Below the pieces are notes generated by a model that was given only the letters and a program-made list of their open reading frames with translations, ran no database searches and was not told the origin of the DNA. The translations under genes were made by a program, and so were the position numbers. Positions 1 to 8,999 of a DNA stretch of 64,000 nt are shown piece by piece. The DNA lies in NCBI GenBank assembly GCA_947090765.1, contig OX352322.1, forward strand, positions 4,447,501-4,511,500, written 5' to 3'. This stretch comes from Pseudomonas sp. MM223. Its GTDB lineage: Bacteria > Pseudomonadota > Gammaproteobacteria > Pseudomonadales > Pseudomonadaceae. Position 1 is the first letter of the stretch. Each line of letters begins with the position of its first letter.

Positions 1-1359
1 GTGACCTTTGCCCTTACCCTGGGCGGCATTCTGGCACGCCCGATCGAATCGCTGTCGCTGTTCTGGCCAGTGAATGCTGTGTTGGCCGGCGTACTGCTGC
101 GCTACCCCCGGCAGGCCACGCTCACCGGTTTTAGCCTGGTGTGGTTGGCCATGGTCGGTGCCGACCTGTTGTGTGGCAGCGCCTGGGCCCCGGCCCTGTG
201 GTTCAACCTGTGCAACCTGGGCGTGGTGGTCACCCTCTGGCAATTGCTGTCGCGCTTGCCGCGCCCGCACCGGCGCATGCGTACCCCGCACGGCGTCCTC
301 AGCGTATTCGCCGCCTGTGCTGCCGCTGCCATGGTGGCAGCCAGCATGGCAGCGGTCATGGCCGCACCGTGGTTCGAGCAATCCTTGCGTGCCACCTGGC
401 TGGCCTGGTTCAGCGAACAGTTTTCGACCAGCGTGCTGGTGTTGCCGGTGCTGCTCACAGCGCCATCGCTGCGCGCCCTGCTGCGCGGTGGTGCGCAGGC
501 CATCCGCCTGGCGCCGCTGCTGGTGCTGTTGGCCTCGCTGGCGGTCAGCATCGCGTTTGGCGGCCCCGGGGCCATTGCCTTCCCGATTGCCGCCTTGCTG
601 TGGTGTGCCTGGACCTACTCGCCGTTCCTGGTTTCATTTCTGACACTCACCGCTGGCAGTACCTTGATTGTGGCGGTGGCGCAAAACCTCATGCACTTCA
701 GCGTGCCGCAAAGCGAGCCGGGGGTGACCACGCTGATGTCGGCCCGCCTGGGCATCGCCATGCTGGTGCTCGGCCCGCTGGTGGTAGCCTGTGTCAGCCA
801 GGCCAACCGCAGCCTGATGGCCCGCCTGGCGCATCAGGCCACCATCGACCACCTTACCGGCGTGCTTACCCGCAGCGCCTTCACCCGCCGCGCCAACGCG
901 CTGCTGGACAGCCGTCAGCAGCATGCCCAGGCGCTGCCACTGACCCTCATGATGCTGGACATCGACCACTTCAAGTCAATCAACGATGCCCATGGCCATG
1001 GGGTCGGTGACCAGGTGCTGCGCCAGTTCGCCAGCACCCTGCAAGACCAGTTGCACAACGATGAACTGCTCGCACGCCTGGGCGGTGAGGAGTTCGTCGT
1101 TATCCTCCCGGGCCTTGCGCCAGAACGTGCCACGTTCACCGCCGAACGCCTGCGCCGCGCCATACAGGACCTGCACGTGGTGCAGGCCGACCAGCGCCTG
1201 CAGATCACCGTAAGTATTGGCCTGGCAGGCTGCGACGCCAACATCCCGGCCCCCAGCCTGGACGCGCTGCTGGCCAGTGCCGACCAGGCGTTGTACCGGG
1301 CCAAGGCCCATGGCCGCAACCGCGTGGAGCAGGCCGAAGCACAGCGCCAGGTGGTCTGA
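1..1359 (+). CDS. MASE1-GGDEF diguanylate cyclase, 5' end probably outside window
   Basis: Membrane-anchored enzyme that should make cyclic di-GMP from two GTP. The first ~270 residues are a run of hydrophobic segments of MASE1 type (a sensory membrane domain). The C-terminal ~170 residues form a GGDEF domain: DHLTGVLTR entry motif, LDIDHFKSIND metal/substrate segment, and the active-site loop GGEEF at about residues 361-365. The RxxD inhibitory site usually found five residues before GGEEF is not visible, so product feedback may be absent. The frame is open from base 1 with a GTG, but the true start is likely upstream because MASE1 domains usually have more N-terminal helices. It ends one base before the convergent TSUP gene. 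Family assignment is strong; the signal sensed is unknown. Confidence 0.85.
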   Translation: MTFALTLGGILARPIESLSLFWPVNAVLAGVLLRYPRQATLTGFSLVWLAMVGADLLCGSAWAPALWFNLCNLGVVVTLWQLLSRLPRPHRRMRTPHGVLSVFAACAAAAMVAASMAAVMAAPWFEQSLRATWLAWFSEQFSTSVLVLPVLLTAPSLRALLRGGAQAIRLAPLLVLLASLAVSIAFGGPGAIAFPIAALLWCAWTYSPFLVSFLTLTAGSTLIVAVAQNLMHFSVPQSEPGVTTLMSARLGIAMLVLGPLVVACVSQANRSLMARLAHQATIDHLTGVLTRSAFTRRANALLDSRQQHAQALPLTLMMLDIDHFKSINDAHGHGVGDQVLRQFASTLQDQLHNDELLARLGGEEFVVILPGLAPERATFTAERLRRAIQDLHVVQADQRLQITVSIGLAGCDANIPAPSLDALLASADQALYRAKAHGRNRVEQAEAQRQVV

Positions 1360-1360
1360 G

Positions 1361-2122
1361 TCAACCGGCCAGCAAGTCCCACGACAGCTTGGCGATCAGC
1401 ACGCACAGCAGTATCAGGAACAGCCCGCGCACAAACCCTGCGCCCTTGCGTACCGCCAGCCAGGTGCCGGTAAGCGCCCCGAGTACGTTGCACGCGGCCA
1501 TGGGCAGGGCGATGGCATACAGCACGTTGCCCGAGGGCACGAAGAACACCAGCGCCGCCAGGTTGGTGGCAATGTTCACCACCTTGGCCGAGGCCGAGGC
1601 GTGCAGGAAGTCCAGGGCGAAGAAGCGGATGAACAGGAAAATCAGGAAGCTGCCGGTACCCGGGCCGAACAAGCCATCGTAAAAGCCGATTGCGCCGCCG
1701 ATCAGCACCGCCAGGCATTGCTCTTTGCGGCCAATCTTGGCTGGCTTGTGCAGCGTGCCGAAGTCTTTCTTGCAGAAGGTATAGATGGCCATCAGTACGA
1801 TCATCACCAGCACTGCCGGGCGCATCACACTGGGCGGCACCAGTGACACCGTGGCCGCGCCAGCAAACGACATGACAAAGGCGCTGAGCGCCGCCGGTAC
1901 GATCAGCCCCCAATCCAGCGTCACCTTGCGAATGAACGAGCGCGCTGCGAACGCCGTACCACACACCGACGCCAGCTTGTTGGTGCCGAGCAAAGCCGCG
2001 GGTTGCGCGGTGGGCAGCACGTTGAACAAAGCCGGGATCTGGATCAGCCCGCCGCCCCCCACTGCGGCGTCGATCAGCCCAGCGGCAAAGGCGAACACAG
2101 AAAGTACAGCAATATCCATCAT
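1361..2122 (-). CDS. TSUP (TauE/SafE) family membrane permease
   Basis: A 253-residue integral membrane protein with about eight hydrophobic helices. It contains the two repeated TSUP signatures: AGLIDAAVGGGGLIQIPAL near the N terminus and IGFYDGLFGPGTGSF in the middle. Members export or import sulfur oxyanions and small organosulfonates or carboxylates; the substrate here cannot be read from the sequence. It is convergent with the GGDEF gene and divergent from the LysR gene at 2220, across a gap of ~100 bases that must hold both promoters. That LysR protein is a reasonable candidate regulator (inference). Confidence 0.85.
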   Translation of the reverse strand: MMDIAVLSVFAFAAGLIDAAVGGGGLIQIPALFNVLPTAQPAALLGTNKLASVCGTAFAARSFIRKVTLDWGLIVPAALSAFVMSFAGAATVSLVPPSVMRPAVLVMIVLMAIYTFCKKDFGTLHKPAKIGRKEQCLAVLIGGAIGFYDGLFGPGTGSFLIFLFIRFFALDFLHASASAKVVNIATNLAALVFFVPSGNVLYAIALPMAACNVLGALTGTWLAVRKGAGFVRGLFLILLCVLIAKLSWDLLAG

Positions 2123-2219
2123 GACGCGGTTCCAGGCAGTGAAGTACCTGCAAGGCTAATCAAAGCGCCGCGCTTGTGTTGAAATGCCATATTGCAAAAA
2201 CTGCAACAAGGAGCAGGCA

Positions 2220-3125
2220 ATGGCATTGGACATGTTGCGGGAAATCCAGGCGTTCGTCAGCGTGGCGCACAAGCGCAGCTTCGTCGCCGCCGCCCGCGCA
2301 TTGGGGCGCTCGCCGAGCGCGGTAACCCGTGCAGTTCAAACCCTGGAAGACAACGCTGGCAGCAAGCTGCTCAACCGCAACGCCAACGCCGTCACCCTCA
2401 CCGAAGCCGGCGAGCGCCTGTTGCCCCATGCCGAGCGCTTGCTGGATGTGCAACGTGATGCGGCCGACGAGTTGGCCGCGCTCAGCGGCAGTGCCCAAGG
2501 CTGGATACGCTTCGCCGTGCCGCAGCTGCTGGGTGAGCATGTGCTGCCGCAGGTGCTTGCCGAGTTCTCCCGCTGCCACCCCAAAGTGACCCTGGACGTG
2601 CAGTATTGCGACGAAACCCTCGACCCGTTGCAAGGCAAGTTCGATTTCGTGGTGCGTGGGGCGTTCCCGCAATCGAGCGAGCTGATCGGCTACCCGCTGT
2701 GGGCCTACCAGCGCCACCTGTATGCCAGCCCGGCGTACCTGGCCTTGGCCGGCACGCCCCAGCAACCTGAAGACCTCGAAGGGCATGCACTGATCCTGCA
2801 TACCGCCCCGCGCATTCTCAAGGCCTGGCATTTTTGCCGCGACGACCAGATCACCAGCCTGCGGCCCAGGCCCAGGCTGCGCCTGGACTCCGGTGACGCG
2901 GTGTACCACAGCACCCTCGCCGGCGCAGGCATCGCCCGCCTGGCAGCCTGGGTTGGCGAAGCGCAGGTCAAGGCCGGGCGGCTGGTGCGGGTGTGCCCGC
3001 ACTACCGCCTGACGTCCAGCAGCGGCCAGGACCCGCAAATGCATGCCGTGTACCCTGCTGGCGAGCTGCCGGCGCGGGTACGTGACCTGCTAGCGGCATT
3101 GCGCCGTGCCGGCCTGGCCTGCTGA
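2220..3125 (+). CDS. LysR-family transcriptional regulator
   Basis: A 301-residue regulator with an N-terminal winged helix-turn-helix (residues ~5-62, including SFVAAARALGRSPSAVTRAVQTLE) and a periplasmic-binding-like effector domain. The start is the ATG at 2220, because AAGGAG lies 7-12 bases upstream; an in-frame ATG at 2184 lacks a good ribosome site and would add 12 atypical residues. It is divergent from the TSUP permease, the usual arrangement for a LysR regulator and its target. The effector domain resembles the CrgA/DsdC-like group with YASPAYLA and a late GLARLAAW-like segment. Inducer unknown. Confidence 0.85.
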   Translation: MALDMLREIQAFVSVAHKRSFVAAARALGRSPSAVTRAVQTLEDNAGSKLLNRNANAVTLTEAGERLLPHAERLLDVQRDAADELAALSGSAQGWIRFAVPQLLGEHVLPQVLAEFSRCHPKVTLDVQYCDETLDPLQGKFDFVVRGAFPQSSELIGYPLWAYQRHLYASPAYLALAGTPQQPEDLEGHALILHTAPRILKAWHFCRDDQITSLRPRPRLRLDSGDAVYHSTLAGAGIARLAAWVGEAQVKAGRLVRVCPHYRLTSSSGQDPQMHAVYPAGELPARVRDLLAALRRAGLAC

Positions 3126-3199
3126 AACAGCCCCCTGAAATGACTGTTCAATTTCTGCTCAATTTAACAGAGCCCGCCACGGGCCTGGCTTGCAGCACT

Positions 3200-3208
3200 T
3201 TATCCACA
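3200..3208 (+). promoter_or_regulatory. Perfect DnaA-box consensus (TTATCCACA)
   Basis: The nonamer TTATCCACA lies in the 130-base gap after the LysR gene. A weaker inverted match, TGTGGACAG, follows about 20 bases later. There are no clusters, AT-rich unwinding region or dnaA/dnaN genes, so this is not an origin. At best it is a titration or regulatory DnaA site, and it may be chance. Confidence 0.3.
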
Positions 3209-3256
3209 GACCTACCCACGTTTTTTGTGGACAGATTTCCCAACGCAAAGAATGAC

Positions 3257-3451
3257 TTATCGCACAACCAGCAACGCCGTGTTTGCCAGCTTCACCAGCT
3301 CGATCCACTCCGACGTACTGATCACTCCAGCCTGCTCCAGCACCAGGGCATCGCGCAATGCCTGGTCATAACCCTGCTCATCAAGTGTGCCTTCGGCAAG
3401 AAAACGGCTACGCCACTCCAGCATGGCTGAAGTGCCTTTCTTGTATTCCAT
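3257..3451 (-). CDS. Small hypothetical protein, 64 aa
   Basis: I do not recognise a family. The product is soluble and predicted helical, rich in Leu, Ala and Glu, with a plausible amphipathic stretch (EWIELVKLANTALL) at its C terminus. A TTGGAGT ribosome-site-like sequence lies about 10 bases before the ATG on the minus strand, and codon use looks like the neighbours. It stands alone between a LysR gene and a second tiny minus-strand ORF. Kept as a likely real small gene on start context and coding character only. Confidence 0.5.
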   Translation of the reverse strand: MEYKKGTSAMLEWRSRFLAEGTLDEQGYDQALRDALVLEQAGVISTSEWIELVKLANTALLVVR

Positions 3452-3598
3452 TGATGTATCGACTCCAAGGCAAAAGGACCGGCCCGAATGAGCGGCGGCG
3501 GCAGACTACACGAGGCTTTTGCACTTGAGAATGACTTGCAGCTACCGCTGGTCCAGCAGTGCAAGCAGGGAAAATACTGGCCAATTGCCAAAGAATTG

Positions 3599-3624
3599 GG
3601 CCCGTCCTCTGAAATAGACGGGCC
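3599..3624 (-). terminator. Hairpin downstream of the small membrane-peptide gene
   Basis: GGCCCGTC and GACGGGCC form an 8-bp GC-rich stem around a 10-base loop. It lies about 25 bases beyond the stop codon of the 3648-3731 ORF. No long U tract follows, so it is a weak intrinsic terminator at best or simply an mRNA 3' end hairpin. Confidence 0.4.
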
Positions 3625-3647
3625 GCGCAGGAATAACGCCGTGAACG

Positions 3648-3731
3648 TCAGCTTGGCGGAATGGTGCCAAGAATACCAATCAGAATGGTCAGCAGCAGAA
3701 AACCACCGAGGAACAGCGCCAGCTTGCCCAT
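3648..3731 (-). CDS. Tiny single-helix membrane protein, 27 aa
   Basis: The 27-residue reading frame begins MGKLALFLGG and is almost entirely one hydrophobic helix followed by a short polar tail ending in IPPS. It has a good ribosome site (AGAGG six bases before the ATG). A hairpin follows its stop. The frame stays open upstream to 3905, but the extended N terminus looks non-coding. Such single-pass micro-proteins are common and easily missed; family and role are unknown to me. It could be a regulatory subunit for a membrane complex encoded elsewhere. Confidence 0.5.
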   Translation of the reverse strand: MGKLALFLGGFLLLTILIGILGTIPPS

Positions 3732-3822
3732 TGGAACCTCTACAGTTGTGATGCGGGAATGGCCATATTGTCGGGCTTGGCCTGATACGGTTACAGATTC
3801 AGGTTTGTGGAAAAAAAGCGGA

Positions 3823-4179
3823 TCAGATGGGTACCTGCTGAAGTTTTTCTGCAGGCAGCCAGCCCAGTTCGCCATTAGCTTGGCGCCGGCACCAGACCCA
3901 GCCATTCAGCGGCCGCAGCATCTGCACCCGTTGCCCCGGGTCGACATCCAGTTCGTGCGCAGAATAATGGTCCAGTGCCCTGCCCTGGCACACACTGAGC
4001 CGTTCGATCAGTTGCGACGGCACCCAGCCTGCCTCCTGCCCGGTACAGGTGCACAGGTACCAGTCCTGCCAGCCTGGCTCGCCCTCGTAGCGCGGGCCGA
4101 TCTCCAGCAGAGTGCCCTTTGCAAAGCGGATGGGCCGCGGGTATTCGCTGCGGTGGGGTTCAATGACAACGTAAAGCAT
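3823..4179 (-). CDS. SH3-like domain protein, 118 aa
   Basis: A cytoplasmic-looking protein with no signal peptide. It appears to have two tandem SH3-type beta barrels (about residues 15-60 and 70-115), each with the typical G-W-W/V-P pattern: AGWVPSQLIE at the end of the first and LGWLPAEKLQ at the end of the second. The ATG at 4179 is chosen because GGGAGAGG sits just upstream; a longer frame to 4227 lacks a ribosome site. It is divergent from the exported hydrolase at 4386. Function unknown beyond a ligand- or protein-binding fold. Confidence 0.65.
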   Translation of the reverse strand: MLYVVIEPHRSEYPRPIRFAKGTLLEIGPRYEGEPGWQDWYLCTCTGQEAGWVPSQLIERLSVCQGRALDHYSAHELDVDPGQRVQMLRPLNGWVWCRRQANGELGWLPAEKLQQVPI

Positions 4180-4247
4180 GGGCCTCTCCCTGGCCGGAAA
4201 ACCTTCGATCGTAGCAGAGGTGGGCAACCCCGCCGCCGCACTGTGTT

Positions 4248-4282
4248 TGTATCGTTATGTGTATAAATTGAGAGCTGATACA
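4248..4282. promoter_or_regulatory. Inverted repeat with AT-rich core in a divergent promoter region
   Basis: TGTATC and GATACA arms flank an AT-rich core containing TATAAAT. They lie in the 206-base gap between the leftward SH3-like gene and the rightward hydrolase. The position and symmetry suit a divergent promoter with a regulator site. No regulator gene is adjacent, so this is a weak call. Confidence 0.3.
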
Positions 4283-4385
4283 CAAGAACGTGTTCTGCGG
4301 GCTAACCCGACATATCGGCGATACAGGCATCAACTTTACTGGCAGCCATCAAACCGCACCGCTGGCCTTGCCAAGGAGACGCCCG

Positions 4386-5429
4386 ATGCCTGCCCGCCAC
4401 TCGACCACAACCCTGCCGCGCCGTTTCAGCCGTACGCTACTGGCCTGCGCCCTGCTGCCGCTAGGCCTGGCTGCCGCCAACATCGCCACCGCTGCGCCTC
4501 AAGCACTGCCGGTAACGGCAACAGCGGCGGATGGCTTCGGCCCGCTTAAGCATGTGCACGCGGGTGTGCTCGATGTGGCCTACGTAGAGCAAGGCCCGGC
4601 CGATGGCCCGGTGGTCATCCTGCTGCATGGCTGGCCTTACGACATTCACAGCTTCGAAGCCGTTGCCCCTGCCCTGGCCGCAAAAGGTTACCGGGTGCTG
4701 GTGCCGTACGTGCGCGGTTACGGCCAAACCCGTTTCCTGTCAGCAGCCACGCCACGCAACGCCCAGCCCACGGCGCTGGCCAGCGATGTCATTGCCTTCA
4801 TGGACGCGTTGCATATCCAGCGTGCCGTGCTTGCCGGCTTCGACTGGGGCGCGCGCACCGCCGACATTGTCTCGGCACTGTGGCCTGAGCGGGTGAAAGC
4901 ATTGGTATCGGTCAGCGGCTACCTGATCAGCAGCCAGGAGGCCGCCAAGGCGCCGCTGCCACCCAGCGCCGAATTGCAATGGTGGTACCAGTACTACTTC
5001 GCGACCCCGCGCGGCCAGGCCGGCTACGAGCAGAACCGCCATGCCTTCGCCAAACTGATCTGGCAAACCGCGTCGCCCAAATGGGCGTTCGACGATGCCA
5101 CGTTCGAACGCAGCGCCAAGGCGCTGGACAACCCCGACCAGGTGGCGATCACCGTGCACAACTACCGCTGGCGGTTGGGGCTGGCCCAAGGTGAAACACG
5201 CTATGACCCGTTGGAGGCCAAGCTGGCCAAGTTCCCTTCCATATCGGTACCCACCATCACGTTGGAGGGTGACGCCAACGGCGCCCCGCATCCACCAGCC
5301 GAAGCGTATGCAAAGCGCTTTACCGGCAAGTACGAATATCGGCTGATCAGCGGTGGCATTGGCCACAACCTGCCGCAGGAAGCGCCGCAGGCGTTTGCCC
5401 AGGCGGTCGTGGATGCGGATCACTTGTAG
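4386..5429 (+). CDS. Exported alpha/beta hydrolase, epoxide-hydrolase type
   Basis: A 347-residue enzyme with a signal peptide: a basic N terminus (RRFSR), the hydrophobic LLACALLPLGLAA, then Ala-rich cleavage region ending TAAPQ. The hydrolase core shows the oxyanion motif HGWP (after VVILL), the nucleophile elbow GFDWGAR with Asp as nucleophile, and a C-terminal catalytic His in GIGHNLPQEAP. An Asp nucleophile together with HGWP is diagnostic of epoxide hydrolases and haloalkane dehalogenases rather than esterases. The start at 4386 follows AAGGAG; an upstream in-frame ATG at 4290 would bury the signal peptide. Substrate unknown; periplasmic location inferred. Confidence 0.8.
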   Translation: MPARHSTTTLPRRFSRTLLACALLPLGLAAANIATAAPQALPVTATAADGFGPLKHVHAGVLDVAYVEQGPADGPVVILLHGWPYDIHSFEAVAPALAAKGYRVLVPYVRGYGQTRFLSAATPRNAQPTALASDVIAFMDALHIQRAVLAGFDWGARTADIVSALWPERVKALVSVSGYLISSQEAAKAPLPPSAELQWWYQYYFATPRGQAGYEQNRHAFAKLIWQTASPKWAFDDATFERSAKALDNPDQVAITVHNYRWRLGLAQGETRYDPLEAKLAKFPSISVPTITLEGDANGAPHPPAEAYAKRFTGKYEYRLISGGIGHNLPQEAPQAFAQAVVDADHL

Positions 5430-5715
5430 CGAGCAATTGCTACATGAAGTTTCGAATGGTTCAGCAAGTCTTTGTCTGGAAGTGGTTGAACACCTGCATT
5501 GGCGAATCCCCGTTGTGGCCAGCGATCACGCGGGGTTGAGCCGGGTTTGAATGAAACGCCTCGAAACGCAGCCTGTAGGATCTTTTACCACGCAACGTAG
5601 GAGCATTCGTCTCAAAGCGATTTTCCTGTATGAAACATCAGTTTCTCCAGCAAAATCGACCTGCTACGGTCCGGTTTTCCTACAACGGCACGGAAGCCCA
5701 CAGCGTGAGAACAGC

Positions 5716-5901
5716 ATGGACCCGTACAATGCCTCGGCCCTGAAACTGCAGAAGAATTTGCTGAACCTGCGCCTTGAACGTGATCGCCTGAGAAGGGAGG
5801 GCAAGGACAAGGAAGCGGACGAACTGGCCGAGCCGATTGCCAAGATTGAGGCGGCGATCCAGCAGTTACCGGATGAGTTCAAACCTATGACTTTGCAGTG
5901 A
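5716..5901 (+). CDS. Small charged helical protein, 61 aa
   Basis: The predicted product is a highly charged, probably coiled-coil peptide (heptad-like LNLRLERDRLRREGKDKEADEL followed by AKIEAAIQQL). I do not recognise a named family. The start at 5716 has only a weak GTGAGA upstream. The frame runs open back to 5551, but that part looks non-coding. The preceding 286 bases (5430-5715) show no convincing gene. A REP inverted repeat follows the stop codon by 27 bases. Confidence 0.5.
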   Translation: MDPYNASALKLQKNLLNLRLERDRLRREGKDKEADELAEPIAKIEAAIQQLPDEFKPMTLQ

Positions 5902-5928
5902 CCGACTTTCGAAGGCATTCTCCTTAGC

Positions 5929-6015
5929 AGGAGCAGCCTTGTGCTGCGAAGAGGCCAGCAAGGCAAAAGATAATCTTCGCCGGTTATGGCCTCTTCGCAG
6001 CACAAGGCTGCTCCT
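5929..6015. repeat. REP inverted pair (GGAGCAGCCTTGTGCTGCG type)
   Basis: Two perfect 28-base arms (5929-5956 and 5988-6015) in opposite orientation with a 31-base spacer form a long stem-loop (REPIN-like). It is placed between a rightward small gene and the leftward nicP, i.e. at convergent 3' ends. Confidence 0.85.
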
Positions 6016-6050
6016 ACAGGGATCGCGCAGGGTTTTGATCAGCTAGTCCC

Positions 6051-7343
6051 TCAGAACAACTTGACCGTATAACTCAGGATCAAACGGTTCTCGTCAATGT
6101 CCGTCCGGTAATTGGAACGCGCCATCACGTTACGCACCCTCACCCCCAGCCCGGCCAAAGGCCCGCTCTGCACCACGTAGGCCAAGTCCAGGTCACGCTC
6201 GCGATCACGCCCTTCGAAGCCCAGCCCGGTGTCCACATCCCGACCCTTCACATAGCGCAAGGTCGACGTCAGGCCCGGAATACCCAGCGCGACAAAGTTA
6301 TAGTCATGCCTTACCTGCCACGACCGCTCGCCCGGCGCTGAAAACTCGTAGGTCGGCAGCGTGTTGCCCATCGGGTTGGTGTTGGCACCCACCTGGATAA
6401 ACCCATCATCACCGCCAATCTGCTGGTACCCCACGTAGAAGGTATGCCCGCCAGTCTTGGCCGAGAACAGGCTGAACAGCGCATGGTTGTCGTAGTCGCC
6501 GGCAATCTTGCGCCCGTCCTCGCGGGCGTCGAAGTAGCCGGCATTCACCCCCAGCGTCCAGTCGCCCAACGGCTCGGCGTGCTTGAAGCTGTAGAACCGC
6601 TGCTGGTAGATATCTTCCAGCTGCGCCTGCCACACGCCAACGCTGGTCCGGTTGTCGTTGAAGGCATAGTCGGCGCCCACATAGTTGAAGCGGTCGCTGG
6701 TAAACCGCGCCAGCCGCGCCGGGTTGATCGGGTCGTTGACCAGCGCGTACATCTTCTGGCTATTGGATGAGTCGCGCAGGCTGGTGGAGCGGAATTGGCC
6801 AGCATTCAGGGTCAGCCCGGCGATCTCACGGGACTCCAGCATCGCCCCCTGATAGGTCGGCGGCAGCAGGCGCAGGTCGCTGAACAGCAGCACGGGCAGG
6901 TTGGGCATCAACTCGCCCACCTTCAATTCGGTCTGCGACACCTTGAACTTGATCGCCGCCCCCAGGCGGCTGTATTCGTCCGCCGACTTGCCGCTGTCCA
7001 GGCTGGGCAGCAAACCAGACTTGGCATGCGCCGGGCTGCTGTCGAGCTTGAAGCCAAGCAGGCCAGTAACATCGACGCCGACGCCCAGTGTGCCCTGGGT
7101 ATAACCGGAGCTGGCATTAAGGATGAAACCCTGCGCCCATTCCTGGGTACGCGACTGGGTGCTCGTACCTTTGATATCGGCGTAGTCACGGCTGAAAAAG
7201 TAATTGCGCGCTTGCAGCGTGGCGCGGGCGCCTTCGATGAAACCGGCCTCTTCGGCCGAGGCCTCGGCGCACAACGCGGCGGCAATACAGCCACCGGCCA
7301 GGCGCGCAGACGAAGAAAAACGCGGTGCAGTGGAACCTTGCAT
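6051..7343 (-). CDS. nicP: OprD-family outer membrane porin, nicotinate cluster
   Basis: A 430-residue substrate-specific 18-strand beta-barrel porin of the OprD/Opd family. It has a signal peptide ([18 protein letters not shown]), the family opening around [20 protein letters not shown], and the terminal strand ending VKLF. The start at 7343 has AGGAGT just upstream; the frame extends ten codons further without support. As the last gene of the leftward nicCDEF-T-P group it should admit nicotinate or a hydroxylated relative through the outer membrane (inferred from context and from the known P. putida nic cluster). It is separated from nicT by ~140 bases. Confidence 0.85.
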   Translation of the reverse strand: MQGSTAPRFSSSARLAGGCIAAALCAEASAEEAGFIEGARATLQARNYFFSRDYADIKGTSTQSRTQEWAQGFILNASSGYTQGTLGVGVDVTGLLGFKLDSSPAHAKSGLLPSLDSGKSADEYSRLGAAIKFKVSQTELKVGELMPNLPVLLFSDLRLLPPTYQGAMLESREIAGLTLNAGQFRSTSLRDSSNSQKMYALVNDPINPARLARFTSDRFNYVGADYAFNDNRTSVGVWQAQLEDIYQQRFYSFKHAEPLGDWTLGVNAGYFDAREDGRKIAGDYDNHALFSLFSAKTGGHTFYVGYQQIGGDDGFIQVGANTNPMGNTLPTYEFSAPGERSWQVRHDYNFVALGIPGLTSTLRYVKGRDVDTGLGFEGRDRERDLDLAYVVQSGPLAGLGVRVRNVMARSNYRTDIDENRLILSYTVKLF

Positions 7344-7481
7344 GGGTGACTCCTGGATCCGGGCAACAGCCACCCGCCGCGATGGCCTTGAGCGGCCATC
7401 GACGTGCGGGTTGCTTTTAGAGAGGGTTGGCAGGCGGGCACCCGGCCCGCGTGCCCTGCCGTTGCGTGAAGTGCCGGGCCG

Positions 7482-8795
7482 CTAGCGGTTGACCAACTTG
7501 GCCGGCAAGGCAATGACCAGGAAGCAGCTGAGGATCAGGCAGCCGGCAAACACCCACAGTGCCGCATGAGAAGTACCGGTCAGGTCGGTGACCAGGCCCA
7601 TCAGCGAGTTGCTGACCAGGCCGGCAATGTTGGCCACCGAGCAAGCCAGGGCAAAGCCAGTCGCCGCAGCCGTACCCTTCAGGAAGGTGGCCGGCAGGCT
7701 GAAGAACACCGGCACGGCGCCGATGATGGCCGCCGAGGCGATGGCGAACAGCACCACGGTCATCACCAGGTTTTGGCTGAACAAGGTACTGCTGGCCATG
7801 GCGATCGCACCGATGATGAACGGCACGATGATGTGCCAGCGGCGTTCGCGGTGACGGTCGGAGCTGGCCCCGATCATCAGCATGCCAGCCAGCGCCGCCA
7901 GGCTGGGGATGGCCGTGAGCAGGCCAATGTGGAAGGTATCGCTGACACCTGCATCGCGGATGAACGTCGGCATCCAGAAGCCCATGGCATAGGCACTGAG
8001 CAGGATCGAAAAATCGATACCCCCCAGCATCCACACCTTCAGGTTGAAGAAGCCGTCGCGGAAGCTGTGCTTGCTGTCCTTGCCCTCGGCATCGTCGGCG
8101 GCCAGGTCTGCCGCCAGTTGTGCCTTGTCGTCAGCCGACAGCCACTTGGCCTGCTGGAAGTGGTTGGGCAATGCCCAGAACGTGAGAATGCCAAGCAACA
8201 CGCTGGGGATCGCCTCCAGCAAAAACAGCCACTGCCAGCCATGCAGGCCGTGCACCTGGTCGAAATGCCCCATGATCCAGCCAGAAATCGGCCCGCCGAT
8301 CACGCTGGACAACGGCAAGCCGATCATGAACAGGGCAATGATGCGTCCGCGCCGGTAAGTGGGGTACCACATGGTCAGGTAGTACAGCACGCCCGGCAGG
8401 AAGCCAGCCTCGGCAGCACCAAGCAAAAAACGCAGGATGTAGAACTGGGTGGTGGTGCTGACGAACATGGTGCAGGCCGACAGCAGGCCCCAGGTGATCA
8501 TGATGCGGGCGATCCACAGCTTGGCGCCAACGCGCTGCAGGATCAGGTTGCTCGGCACTTCAAAGATGATATAGCCGACGAAGAACAGCCCGGCACCCAG
8601 GCCATAGGCTGCGGTGCTGAACTGCAAGTCTTCGAGCATTTGCAGTTTGGCGAAACCGACGTTGATGCGGTCGAGGTACGCGGCGAGGTAGCAGAAGCAC
8701 AGGAAGGGGATGAGCCTCCAGGTGATCTTGCTGTACAGCGCTTTGGTGCCATGGTCGGTGTCACTGAGGACCGTGGTTGCATTCGCAATTGGCAT
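7482..8795 (-). CDS. nicT: MFS transporter, nicotinate/6-hydroxynicotinate uptake
   Basis: A 437-residue major facilitator of the anion:cation symporter (ACS) family with 12 predicted helices. The typical signature YLDRINVGFAKLQM lies after helix 1, and ITWGLLSACTMFVST and GLPLSSVIGGPISGW segments follow. The start is the ATG at 8795, because AGGAGACAGGAA lies directly upstream; the frame continues to 8966 but that part is not protein-like. It sits between nicP and nicF in the same direction, with a ~200-base gap to nicF that may carry its own promoter. The role in nicotinate uptake follows from cluster position and the known NicT of P. putida. Confidence 0.85.
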   Translation of the reverse strand: MPIANATTVLSDTDHGTKALYSKITWRLIPFLCFCYLAAYLDRINVGFAKLQMLEDLQFSTAAYGLGAGLFFVGYIIFEVPSNLILQRVGAKLWIARIMITWGLLSACTMFVSTTTQFYILRFLLGAAEAGFLPGVLYYLTMWYPTYRRGRIIALFMIGLPLSSVIGGPISGWIMGHFDQVHGLHGWQWLFLLEAIPSVLLGILTFWALPNHFQQAKWLSADDKAQLAADLAADDAEGKDSKHSFRDGFFNLKVWMLGGIDFSILLSAYAMGFWMPTFIRDAGVSDTFHIGLLTAIPSLAALAGMLMIGASSDRHRERRWHIIVPFIIGAIAMASSTLFSQNLVMTVVLFAIASAAIIGAVPVFFSLPATFLKGTAAATGFALACSVANIAGLVSNSLMGLVTDLTGTSHAALWVFAGCLILSCFLVIALPAKLVNR

Positions 8796-8999
8796 TTCCT
8801 GTCTCCTGGCGGGCGACTTTGTGGTTGTTTTAAGGCCAGCAGTTTTCGACGCGCCGAGCACTCCGCGCACTATACGCGGCGTGCCTCGGCAGCGCCTCAA
8901 GACCCCGAGTGCTCCTGCGGGGCGACCGCCCGGACAGCAGGCGGTCATGGATCGGGCTTCCCGCACCGGTCCTTGATTGTTATTGGGTATTGCCGGCAG

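Noticed and set aside
3488..3751. 87-codon plus-strand frame
   Set aside because: No ribosome site, atypical composition, and it overlaps the hairpin and the better-supported minus-strand micro-protein.
5442..5540. Short frame beginning MKFRMVQQVF after the hydrolase gene
   Set aside because: About 31 codons, no ribosome site, immediately after another stop codon; nothing supports translation.
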